From an uncultured Oscillospiraceae bacterium (GTDB taxonomy: Bacteria; Bacillota; Clostridia; Oscillospirales; Oscillospiraceae), in assembly GCA_934546725.1 (NCBI GenBank), contig CAKTED010000130.1, positions 1-5,340 on the forward strand: a stretch of DNA of 5,340 nucleotides. Direction: 5' to 3'. The notes under the pieces were generated by a model that worked only from the letters and a program-made list of their open reading frames with translations, made no database searches and was not told where the DNA came from. Made by a program: the position numbers and the translations under genes. Each line of letters opens with the position of its first letter. The stretch's first letter is position 1. Shown here piece by piece: positions 1-5,340 of this stretch.

Positions 1-418
1 GCAGAGATCCGATGGAATCGCGTATTCCGATGACCTCCTCAAGCGTATCATAAGGCTTGCCGACAGGGGAAAGAAGCTCGTCGCCGGGGCGGAGATTGGC
101 GGAAAGCGCGACCGCAAGCGCGTGAGTACCGCAGGTGATCTGCGGACGAACGAGCGCGGCCCCCGTATGAAAGCAGTCGGCATACACCCTTTCGAGCGTT
201 TCACGGCCGCCGTCATTGTAGCCGTAGCCGGTCGTGGCGGCAAAATGCGCCGCGTTAACACGGTTTTTCTGCATTGCCGCAAGCACCTTGGCCTGGTTGT
301 ATTCCGCAACGCGGTCAATTTCGGCAAAGCGCCCGCCAAGCTCCGAGCATATTTTTTCGCCGAAGCTCAGAACCTTATCTGAAATGCCGAGAGTGGAGTA
401 AATATCGTTCATGTTCAT
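1..418 (-). CDS. Methionine gamma-lyase-like / aluminum resistance (YnbB, Alum_res) PLP-dependent enzyme, N-terminal part
   Basis: Partial gene: the first 139 codons are present and the rest lies beyond the left edge. Family knowledge: Alum_res/YnbB proteins are fold-type I PLP enzymes of roughly 400-430 residues, related to cystathionine/methionine gamma-lyases, with a poorly defined substrate. The sequence shows the family's N-terminal blocks: IDRVAEYNQAKVLAAMQ (about 34-50), a TGYGYND block (63-69), GRETLERVYAD (71-81), ALVRPQITCGTHA (88-100), then LRPGDELL (109-116) and GKPYDTLEEVIG (120-131). The PLP-binding lysine would lie further on, outside the window. The start at 418 is chosen because GAGG (430-427) lies 8 bases upstream; a second Met at 412 would be 14 bases away. 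That SD overlaps the TGA of the upstream CapA-like gene, and only 10 bases separate the two genes, so translational coupling is likely. The family is clear; the reaction and any aluminium phenotype are not shown by the sequence. Confidence 0.9.
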   Translation of the reverse strand, partial: MNMNDIYSTLGISDKVLSFGEKICSELGGRFAEIDRVAEYNQAKVLAAMQKNRVNAAHFAATTGYGYNDGGRETLERVYADCFHTGAALVRPQITCGTHALAVALSANLRPGDELLSPVGKPYDTLEEVIGIRDSIGSL

Positions 419-428
419 TACATTAACC

Positions 429-1682
429 TCAATCCTGATCGTCAGTGGTCGGTTCATCCGGCTCGGAGGGTTCGCTGTTGTCGTCAAGCTGCCTTGTGAG
501 CTGCGAAAGAACGCTGTAATACCTGTCGCTTCCCGGCTCGAGCGGCTCGGGTGCCGAGGAGGAAGAGCCGGAGGCATAGGGAAGGCAGGCGGTTTCTGAA
601 ATTTCAAAGCTGTTGCCGTCATCGGTAGAGAGCGTTATCTGCAAAACGGCACAGTCGCCGGAGAACCCGGCGGTATTTATGAATGTACCGAGACCGTAAA
701 TTATCATTGAATCGTTGTATCGCTCGAGATATTGAAGCTTGTCGGCGCTTTGACCGAAAACGATGTCAGCTCCGCAGTCGGCGGCGTAATGCGCGCCGTC
801 ATACTCGGTCTCGGCAAAATCATCAGGATCGCTCGTGTTCCAGTTGAAGCAGGCAATGACGATGTCAGCTCCTCCGGATCGGAGAGAGCCGATGCTCTTT
901 TTTATATTGCTGCCGACGTATCCGTTTGAAGCGTAAAGCCCGATACGAAGGCCGCCCGGGCAGCTGTAAATAACGCTCGACCAGTCCTCAATGAAAGCAA
1001 GCCCGGCGTCCGTCAGAGCGTTTACCGTGTCAGCGTAGCCCTCGGCACCGCAATCCATGACGCGGTTGTTTGCAAGGCTTACAAAGTCCACACCCGAAGA
1101 AACAAGGTATTCGCCGCAGGTGGAGGGGGCGAAGCTTGCCGGAGATATAACGGGCTGCGCCGAATCCGTCAGCACGCACTGGAGATTGATAATACTGAAG
1201 TCATCCGCCGCAAAAAGGGAGGAAACGGAGGACAGAGGGGCGGTATCGGCATATGCGGAGTTGAAGCAGCAGCTTCCCGCAAAGCTCAGCGTATAGCTGC
1301 GCGGCTCGGCGGGAGGCTCGGGAGAAGCGGAGGGAGCGCTGGAAGCTTCGGTGTCAGGGGCATTGTCTTCATGGGCGGGATCCGGTGACGGCGAGACATC
1401 AGCACCTGCCTCCTGATCGTCAGGTGCTTCGGATGGCTGAGGTGAGGCACCGTTATCTTCCGGCGGAGAGACAGCGGGGGCGTCAGATGGTGTGGAAACG
1501 AGCTCATCGCCTGGAGCAGATGAGGGTATGACAGGCGTGGCGTTGCCGTCCCTGTCAGTTTTGCTCCCGTCAGATACGGAGCTGAACACGGCGTATATTG
1601 TCACGAGCGCAATTATTATCGCGGCCGCGGCGCAAACGCATATGATCATGAATTTTCTGCTGCTGTCCGAAAAGTTTTTCAT
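429..1682 (-). CDS. Membrane-anchored CapA-like protein with degraded metallophosphatase motifs
   Basis: A 417-residue protein from the start used here. A short cytoplasmic end with basic residues precedes one membrane segment (about 11-33) without a lipobox, so it is probably a signal anchor with the rest outside the cell. A disordered Pro/Ser/Ala/Asp/Glu linker follows (about 38-128), then a CapA/PgsA-type metallophosphatase domain (about 129-370) and an acidic tail (399-417). The fold is recognised from its ordered motifs: FAGS (134-137) for FAGD, INLQ for NLE, SLANNR (202-207) for SLANNH followed by D210-x-G212, FNWN (279-282) for xHWG, GADIVFGQSAD (304-314) for GADxVxGHHPH, and YGLGTF (329-334) for YSLGNF. 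The canonical Asp, Glu and His ligands are thus replaced, so phosphoesterase activity is doubtful. Ten cysteines lie in the outer domain. The start at 1682 gives 8-base spacing to GAGG; an in-frame ATG at 1688 would be only 2 bases from it. The function is unknown; a cell-surface binding or scaffold role is inference. Confidence 0.82.
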   Translation of the reverse strand: MKNFSDSSRKFMIICVCAAAAIIIALVTIYAVFSSVSDGSKTDRDGNATPVIPSSAPGDELVSTPSDAPAVSPPEDNGASPQPSEAPDDQEAGADVSPSPDPAHEDNAPDTEASSAPSASPEPPAEPRSYTLSFAGSCCFNSAYADTAPLSSVSSLFAADDFSIINLQCVLTDSAQPVISPASFAPSTCGEYLVSSGVDFVSLANNRVMDCGAEGYADTVNALTDAGLAFIEDWSSVIYSCPGGLRIGLYASNGYVGSNIKKSIGSLRSGGADIVIACFNWNTSDPDDFAETEYDGAHYAADCGADIVFGQSADKLQYLERYNDSMIIYGLGTFINTAGFSGDCAVLQITLSTDDGNSFEISETACLPYASGSSSSAPEPLEPGSDRYYSVLSQLTRQLDDNSEPSEPDEPTTDDQD

Positions 1683-1690
1683 TTCCATAA

Positions 1691-1694
1691 CCTC
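1691..1694 (-). promoter_or_regulatory. Ribosome binding site deciding the CapA-like start
   Basis: GAGG on the minus strand lies 2 bases before the ATG at 1688 but 8 bases before the in-frame ATG at 1682. Only the second spacing is normal, so 1682 is preferred. The difference is two residues at the N-terminus. Confidence 0.6.
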
Positions 1695-1741
1695 GTTTCG
1701 GGCGGATTGATGGATGGAGAGATGGAGACCGCATACACAGG

Positions 1742-1772
1742 CTTAAGGCTGTCCATGCAGGACAGCCTTAAG
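1742..1772 (-). terminator. Perfect 13-bp inverted repeat between nrdG and the CapA-like gene (possible terminator or mRNA-stabilising hairpin)
   Basis: The arms at 1742-1754 and 1760-1772 are perfectly complementary over 13 bp around a 5-base loop (1755-1759). Each arm holds the block GGACAGCCTTAAG or its complement. It begins 25 bases after the nrdG stop codon. On the transcribed (minus) strand no run of T follows the stem; the bases after it are CCTGTGTATG. It is therefore not a classical intrinsic terminator. It could be a weak terminator, a barrier to 3' exonuclease that protects nrdDG mRNA, or a processing site separating nrdDG from the downstream pair. The pairing is certain; the role is inferred. 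Confidence 0.5.
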
Positions 1773-1796
1773 GCCGGTTGATTTGATGCGCAAATT

Positions 1797-2312
1797 TTAT
1801 CTGTTATCGTGAAGAACGACTTCTCCGCCGGCAAGGCTGGCGGCCACGTCGATAACGCGCTGGTTTCGGCTGCCGCGCCACTTGAGCGTGAGGCTCTTTT
1901 CTTCAATGAGAAACATGCCGTCTATGAGAACGTCGGTGGCGGAGAGAAGCCGACCGAATGCCGGGTCGGTTCTGGATATTTCCAAAATCTCCTCAAAGGT
2001 GTAGCCCGAATAGCACCAGACGTTATAGCCCAGGGCCCTGGCGCGCTCGGCAAGCTCGGCGCAGGCCGCCGCCTGAAGATACGGTTCACCGCCGGAAATG
2101 GTTATCCCGTCCGTGAGCGGATTTGATTTAAGCTTTTCAATGAGCTCGTCTATGCTCTCCATGCGCCCGCCGTTGGGGTCCCATGTCTGTTTGTTGTGAC
2201 ACTCGGGGCAGTGACGCTTACAGCCCTGAGTGAATACCACGAAGCGGAAACCGGGACCGTCGACTATGGAGTCCTGAATAACATCAGCTATTCTCAGCTT
2301 CGTGTCACTCAT
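1797..2312 (-). CDS. nrdG: Anaerobic ribonucleoside-triphosphate reductase activating protein (radical SAM)
   Basis: NrdG is the radical-SAM activase that uses a 4Fe-4S cluster and S-adenosylmethionine to generate the glycyl radical on NrdD; it acts in the cytoplasm. At 171 residues it has normal family length. Visible motifs are the cluster-binding CxxxCxxC (C31-KRH-C35-PE-C38), the SAM-contacting SGGEP (73-77), the VLIDG block (128-132) and WRGSRNQR (145-152) near the C-terminus, as in other NrdG proteins. The ATG at 2312 overlaps the last codons of nrdD (stop 2307-2305), with GGTGA 5 bases upstream. An in-frame GTG at 2321 would add three residues but has no SD, so 2312 is preferred. The overlap implies translational coupling and matched production of enzyme and activase. 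It stops with TAA at 1797. No missing residue is seen. Confidence 0.95.
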   Translation of the reverse strand: MSDTKLRIADVIQDSIVDGPGFRFVVFTQGCKRHCPECHNKQTWDPNGGRMESIDELIEKLKSNPLTDGITISGGEPYLQAAACAELAERARALGYNVWCYSGYTFEEILEISRTDPAFGRLLSATDVLIDGMFLIEEKSLTLKWRGSRNQRVIDVAASLAGGEVVLHDNR

Positions 2313-4659
2313 CGTTATCACCGCAGCCGCAGGAGCTCATGCCATGCTTTACTCTGTCATGCTCCTCGGCGCGTTTGGCGTTGTTGAATCTGTCAAGCGT
2401 ACCGACAAGGTAGCCGGTTATTCTTCTTATGCGGTCAAAGGGACCCTCGTCCTCGGTGCGTCCGCAGCCGGGGCACTGATCCTTGATTATGCCCGAAAAG
2501 CCGCATACGGGGTCGCGGTCCACGGGGTGATTGATGGAGCCGTAGCCTATGCCGCACTTCTGCATGTAGCGAACGACCTTTTCAAAGGCCTCAAGATTGT
2601 CGAGCGGGTCGCCGTCCATTTCGATGTAGGAAATGTGGCCCGCGTTTGTAAGAGCGTGATAGGGCGCTTCGATGCGGATCTTTTCAAAGGCCGTTATGGG
2701 GTAATATACGGGAACATGGAAGCTGTTCGTATAGTATTCTCTGTCGGTAACGCCGGGAATGGAGCCGTAAAGCTCGCGGTCAAGCTTTACGAAGCGGCCG
2801 GAAAGACCCTCTGCCGGAGTGGCCAAAAGGGAGAAATTGAGGTGGTATTTGCTGCTGGCCTCGTCCATTTTTGCACGCATGTGAGAGACTATCTCGATGC
2901 CGAGATGTCGGCTCGTCTCGCTCTCACCGTGATGCTTGCCGGTGAGGGCAACGAGTGTTTCGGCAAGACCGATGAAGCCCATGGAAAGCGTGCCGTGCTT
3001 GAGAATTTCGCCGATCTCGTCGTTCCAGCCGAGCTTCTCGCTGTCTATCCACACGCCCTCGCCCATGAGGAAGGGGAAGTTGCGGACCTTCTTTTTGCTC
3101 TGAAGAGCGAAGCGCTCCAAAAGCTGACCGATGACCAGCTCAATCTTGCTGTCGAGCATTTCAAAGAAGATGTTGAGGTCGCCTTTGGCCTTGATGGCAA
3201 GGCGTGGAAGGTTGACGGTGGTAAAGGAAAGGTTGCCGCGGCCGTTGCATATCTCGCGGGTGGGATCGTATACGTTGCCGATGACTCTTGTGCGGCAGCC
3301 CATGTATGCGATCTCCGTTTCGGGATGGCCGGGCTTATAGTACTGGAGGTTGAACGGAGCGTCAATAAACGAGAAGTTCGGGAAAAGGCGCTTTGCGCTG
3401 CAGCGGCAGGAAAGCTTGAAGAGATCGTAGTTCGGCTCGCCGGGGTTGAGGTTTATTCCGTCCTTGACGCGGAAGATCTGAATGGGGAATATGGGCGTTT
3501 CGCCGTTGCCGAGACCCTCCTCCGTGCTGAGAAGCAGATTTCGCATGACCATTCTGCCCTCGGGGGAGGTGTCGGTCCCGTAGTTTATGGAGGAGAACGG
3601 TGTCTGAGCGCCTGCGCGGGAGTTCATGGTGTTGAGATTGTGGATAAGAGCCTCCATGGCCTGATATGTGGCGCGGTCGGTCTCCTTTGTGGCGCGGTAA
3701 TGAGCGAATTTCTGCGCCTTCTGGACCATTTCCGTGTCGCAGCCGGTGAGCGCCTCAAGGCGGGGAAGCTCTTCGGCAAAATAGGTGTCGCAGTCCTCAA
3801 GACGGGGAAGAAGACCTGTTTCCTCATGTATTTTTGCAATTTCGGCTTTTATTTCGCTTTCAAGATCATCTTTGTCCGCCAAAAGCATGAATGCTCGGGC
3901 AAGGTTCTGGGCATATATCCGCCTGAAGGTCTTGCTTACACCCTGAGCCATTCCGTAATCGAAGTTTACGATGCTCTGTCCGCCGTGCTGATCGTTCTGG
4001 TTGGACTGGATCGCAATGCAGGCGAGAGCGGCATAGGAGGCAATGTCCTGCGGCTCGCGGAGAATGCCGTGGCCTGTGGAAAAGCCGTTTTTGAAAAGCT
4101 TTATGATGTCTATCTGCGTGCAGGTGGTGGTGCCGGTGGAGGCAAAGTCCATATCGTGGATATGTATGTCACCGTCATGATGCGCCTTTGCATATTCCGG
4201 CTTGAGAACGTACATCTCATAAAACTGCTTTGCGCCCTCAGAGCCATATTTGAGCATTGCGCCCATGGCCGTGTCGCCGTTGATATTGGCGTTTTCGCGC
4301 TTTATATCGCTGTCCTTTGCATCAGCAAAGGTGATCTCCTCATATTTCTGCATGAGGCGTGTGTTCATTTCGCGCGCTCTGCTGCGCTCGGCGCGGTAAA
4401 GAATATAGGCCTTGGCGGTCTGAACATAGCCGTTATCCATCAGAACGCGCTCCACTATATCCTGTATGTGCTCCACGCTGGGAGAATTGTCCCCCTCAAC
4501 CTCGAGAATGGAGAGAACCTCTTCGGCCAGGGTGCGCGCCGTATCCTCGCTGCCCAGCTTATACGTGGCGGCAAAGGCTTTGTTTATTGCGGATTCGATT
4601 TTTTTAAGCTCAAAGGGAACTATGCGTCCGTCTCTTTTCTTGATGCCGTCGATAGTCAT
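2305..4659 (-). CDS. nrdD: Anaerobic (class III) ribonucleoside-triphosphate reductase
   Basis: NrdD is the oxygen-sensitive glycyl-radical enzyme that reduces ribonucleoside triphosphates to deoxy forms. At 784 residues it is full length for forms with an ATP-cone. An ATP-cone allosteric domain (about 3-92) opens with IKKRDGRIVPFE, as in other ATP-cones. The catalytic ten-strand barrel follows (about 125-700). C420, in CSAKRLFP, aligns by motif with the thiyl-radical cysteine of E. coli and T4 NrdD (CATKRMYP-type). A zinc-ribbon region holds C719 and C729-PG-C732. The glycyl-radical loop is RRITGYLVG with G749 as the radical site. The tail ends with C777-G-C779. The start at 4659 is the first residue of a normal ATP-cone; AAAGGG (4676-4671) lies 11 bases upstream, slightly long but usual in Gram-positives. 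It overlaps nrdG and is probably repressed by NrdR through boxes in its promoter. Identity is secure; the NrdD subtype and its reductant are not determined. Confidence 0.97.
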   Translation of the reverse strand: MTIDGIKKRDGRIVPFELKKIESAINKAFAATYKLGSEDTARTLAEEVLSILEVEGDNSPSVEHIQDIVERVLMDNGYVQTAKAYILYRAERSRAREMNTRLMQKYEEITFADAKDSDIKRENANINGDTAMGAMLKYGSEGAKQFYEMYVLKPEYAKAHHDGDIHIHDMDFASTGTTTCTQIDIIKLFKNGFSTGHGILREPQDIASYAALACIAIQSNQNDQHGGQSIVNFDYGMAQGVSKTFRRIYAQNLARAFMLLADKDDLESEIKAEIAKIHEETGLLPRLEDCDTYFAEELPRLEALTGCDTEMVQKAQKFAHYRATKETDRATYQAMEALIHNLNTMNSRAGAQTPFSSINYGTDTSPEGRMVMRNLLLSTEEGLGNGETPIFPIQIFRVKDGINLNPGEPNYDLFKLSCRCSAKRLFPNFSFIDAPFNLQYYKPGHPETEIAYMGCRTRVIGNVYDPTREICNGRGNLSFTTVNLPRLAIKAKGDLNIFFEMLDSKIELVIGQLLERFALQSKKKVRNFPFLMGEGVWIDSEKLGWNDEIGEILKHGTLSMGFIGLAETLVALTGKHHGESETSRHLGIEIVSHMRAKMDEASSKYHLNFSLLATPAEGLSGRFVKLDRELYGSIPGVTDREYYTNSFHVPVYYPITAFEKIRIEAPYHALTNAGHISYIEMDGDPLDNLEAFEKVVRYMQKCGIGYGSINHPVDRDPVCGFSGIIKDQCPGCGRTEDEGPFDRIRRITGYLVGTLDRFNNAKRAEEHDRVKHGMSSCGCGDNDE

Positions 4660-4708
4660 TTATGGAACAGCCCTTTCGTAAAAATATATACATTCATTAA
4701 AAATGATG

Positions 4709-4724
4709 GCTCAATATATAGTGC
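4709..4724. promoter_or_regulatory. NrdR box 1 (downstream operator of nrdDG)
   Basis: The 16-mer GCTCAATATATAGTGC matches the NrdR consensus acaCwAtATaTwGtgt at all core positions (C, w, A, t, A, T, a, T, w, G, t, g). NrdR is an ATP/dATP-responsive repressor of ribonucleotide reductase genes. The site lies roughly 30-45 bases downstream of the predicted transcription start, inside the nrdD leader. Confidence 0.85.
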
Positions 4725-4750
4725 TGTACGGAAAAGCATTCCGGCAAACC

Positions 4751-4766
4751 AGCGTATATATAGTAA
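4751..4766. promoter_or_regulatory. NrdR box 2 (overlaps the nrdD -10)
   Basis: AGCGTATATATAGTAA keeps the NrdR core wAtATaTwGt but has G where the consensus has the left C, and its flanks are imperfect. It starts 42 bp from box 1, about four helical turns, which fits the tandem in-phase arrangement known for NrdR. It contains the predicted -10 hexamer, so binding would block RNA polymerase directly. Confidence 0.75.
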
Positions 4767-4788
4767 CCCGGCAGGTGACGTTTGTCAA
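4760..4788 (-). promoter_or_regulatory. Sigma-A type promoter of nrdDG
   Basis: On the minus strand a perfect -35 TTGACA (4788-4783) and a -10 TACTAT (4765-4760, four of six consensus bases) are 17 bp apart, the optimal spacing. Transcription should begin near 4753, giving a leader of about 95 bases before the nrdD ATG. The -10 lies within NrdR box 2. Confidence 0.8.
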
Positions 4789-5121
4789 TAACATAATATC
4801 ACAAATTGAGCGTCGGCAAAGGGCGAAGGCCGTCGAAGTCCGTATCATGGACGAATTTTAATGCGGTGAAATTTGCCGGTGCAGGGGAGATAAGCGTGCA
4901 TGAACGGGCATTACCGGGAAAGCAGAGCGCCAGAAGGCATGAATGAATATGAGTCTCGAGTGTATATTGCAGCGCCTGTATGCGTCCTGATCTTTGCCGC
5001 TTTAAGAGAGATCTGTCTGCCGTCGGTCCGGAATTACAGTCCGCCTACCGGACTATATATGCGGTATGGCCGCACTGACAGGGAAGCCGGGTCAACGGCG
5101 CAATAAACGTGAAAACCATGG
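4789..5121. other. Divergent intergenic region without a convincing gene
   Basis: This lies between the nrdDG promoter and the SDR promoter. One small plus-strand reading frame (4900-5106, 68 codons) has a possible SD, AGGGGAG, about 10 bases upstream. It shows a short hydrophobic stretch (VYIAAPVCVLIFAAL) but no family I recognise and no clear promoter, so I do not call it a gene. Two weak dyads are visible: GTCCGG/CCGGAC (5026-5031 with 5048-5053) and TGCGG/CCGCA (5060-5064 with 5070-5074). Neither is followed by a T-run. A NrdR-like AT core lies at 5050-5065. No RNA gene or riboswitch is recognised. Confidence 0.5.
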
Positions 5122-5150
5122 TTGACAGAAGTGCAGGTTTATATTAATAT
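5122..5150 (+). promoter_or_regulatory. Putative sigma-A promoter of the SDR gene
   Basis: A perfect -35 TTGACA (5122-5127) is followed after 17 bp by TAATAT (5145-5150, four of six -10 bases) in an AT-rich patch. Transcription would begin near 5157, leaving a leader of about 65 bases. It is oriented away from the nrdDG promoter. Confidence 0.6.
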
Positions 5151-5221
5151 GTAAGCATTGAAACAATTTACCGCATGTTGAATGTCTGAATTTGTATATT
5201 ATGTATGGAGGCGCAGAAAAT

Positions 5222-5340
5222 ATGGGAGAACATCTTAAGGGCAAGGTTGCCGTTGTTCCCGGCTCCGGCCAGGGTATAGGCAGAGAAATAGCAAAGGCGC
5301 TCGCGGCCGAGGGCGCGAAGGTCATCACCAATAACCGCAA
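5222..5340 (+). CDS. Short-chain dehydrogenase/reductase (SDR), N-terminal part
   Basis: Only 39 complete codons are present before the right edge. They show the start of a Rossmann fold: strand KGKVAVV, the nucleotide-binding glycine loop PGSGQGIG (about 13-20), helix REIAKALAAEGAK, and a second strand VITNNRK. SDR enzymes usually have TGxxxGIG; here Pro13 replaces the Thr. The Arg after the second strand (R38) would be compatible with NADPH preference. The catalytic Ser/Tyr/Lys lie beyond the window, so the substrate cannot be named. The start ATG has GGAGG (5207-5211) 10 bases upstream, and a promoter lies just before it. It is divergent from nrdDG, with no evidence of functional linkage. 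Confidence 0.88.
   Translation, partial: MGEHLKGKVAVVPGSGQGIGREIAKALAAEGAKVITNNR

Noticed and set aside
122..382. Plus-strand open frame of 86 codons at the left edge
   Set aside because: It is antisense to the clearly recognised Alum_res/YnbB coding sequence, whose motifs read only on the minus strand.
1809..2126. Plus-strand open frame of 105 codons antisense to nrdG
   Set aside because: It overlaps the clear NrdG coding sequence, has no recognisable domain, and is a shadow of codon bias.
3045..3365. Minus-strand open frame of 106 codons inside nrdD
   Set aside because: It lies in another frame of nrdD, is low-complexity and rich in Ser/Arg/Pro/Ala, and no SD or domain supports it.
4679..4694. 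Another ATATATA stretch in the nrdD leader as a third NrdR box
   Set aside because: It has the AT core 30 bp from box 1 but C in place of the conserved right G and an A-rich left flank, so it is most likely AT-rich leader sequence.
2302..4791. A very long open frame (829 codons) on the plus strand, antisense to nrdD
   Set aside because: It is in exact antiparallel codon phase with nrdD, so it stays open only because nrdD never uses TTA, CTA or TCA, as expected with GC-biased codons. Its product resembles no family and it runs through the nrdD promoter and NrdR boxes.
4804..5030. Open minus-strand stretch upstream of the nrdD promoter ending in LRPLPTLNL, as a small gene or gene remnant
   Set aside because: There is no ATG with an SD in frame, no recognisable family, and the length is within chance for this composition.
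5060..5074. Short TGCGG/CCGCA dyad as a terminator
   Set aside because: The stem is only 5 bp with no T-run, and no gene ends nearby.
5092..5340. Minus-strand open frame of 82 codons at the right edge
   Set aside because: It is antisense to the SDR gene and its promoter; the plus-strand SDR glycine loop and SD are much better evidence.

Overview
The window looks like chromosomal DNA of an anaerobic, moderately GC-rich Firmicute, probably a Clostridia/Oscillospiraceae-type gut lineage. This is inferred from an oxygen-sensitive class III ribonucleotide reductase, an NrdR-type operator, Shine-Dalgarno (SD) sites of Gram-positive type, a Firmicutes-typical 'aluminum resistance'/methionine gamma-lyase-like gene, and a CapA-family protein with an N-terminal anchor. 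I see no mobile element, CRISPR array, tRNA or rRNA.

Layout. Four genes run on the minus strand, read from right to left. nrdD (2305-4659) encodes the anaerobic ribonucleoside-triphosphate reductase and overlaps nrdG (1797-2312), its radical-SAM activase. A roughly 110-base gap with a perfect 13-bp hairpin follows. Next is a membrane-anchored CapA-like protein (429-1682), then the first 139 codons of a PLP-dependent Alum_res/YnbB-family gene (1-418), which runs off the left edge. Upstream of nrdD lies a strong promoter (TTGACA, 17 bp, TACTAT). One NrdR-box-like palindrome covers its -10 element and a second lies 42 bp downstream, so nrdDG is probably under NrdR (dATP/ATP-sensing) repression. 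To the right, a 333-base stretch without a convincing gene separates this divergent promoter from a plus-strand promoter and the start of a short-chain dehydrogenase/reductase gene (5222 onward, cut by the right edge).

How the genes work together. NrdG uses S-adenosylmethionine and a 4Fe-4S cluster to install a glycyl radical on NrdD, which then makes deoxyribonucleotides without oxygen. The CapA-like gene and the YnbB-like gene are closely spaced (10 bases, with the second SD overlapping the first stop codon) and are probably translationally coupled. They may form a separate transcriptional or translational unit downstream of the nrdG hairpin.

The oddest thing here is the CapA-like protein. 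Nearly every residue expected to bind metal in the CapA metallophosphatase fold is replaced, while the surrounding motif scaffold stays readable. Cysteines sit next to the degraded motifs. This suggests a surface pseudoenzyme, or one with altered metal chemistry. Otherwise the window is mostly ordinary core metabolism.
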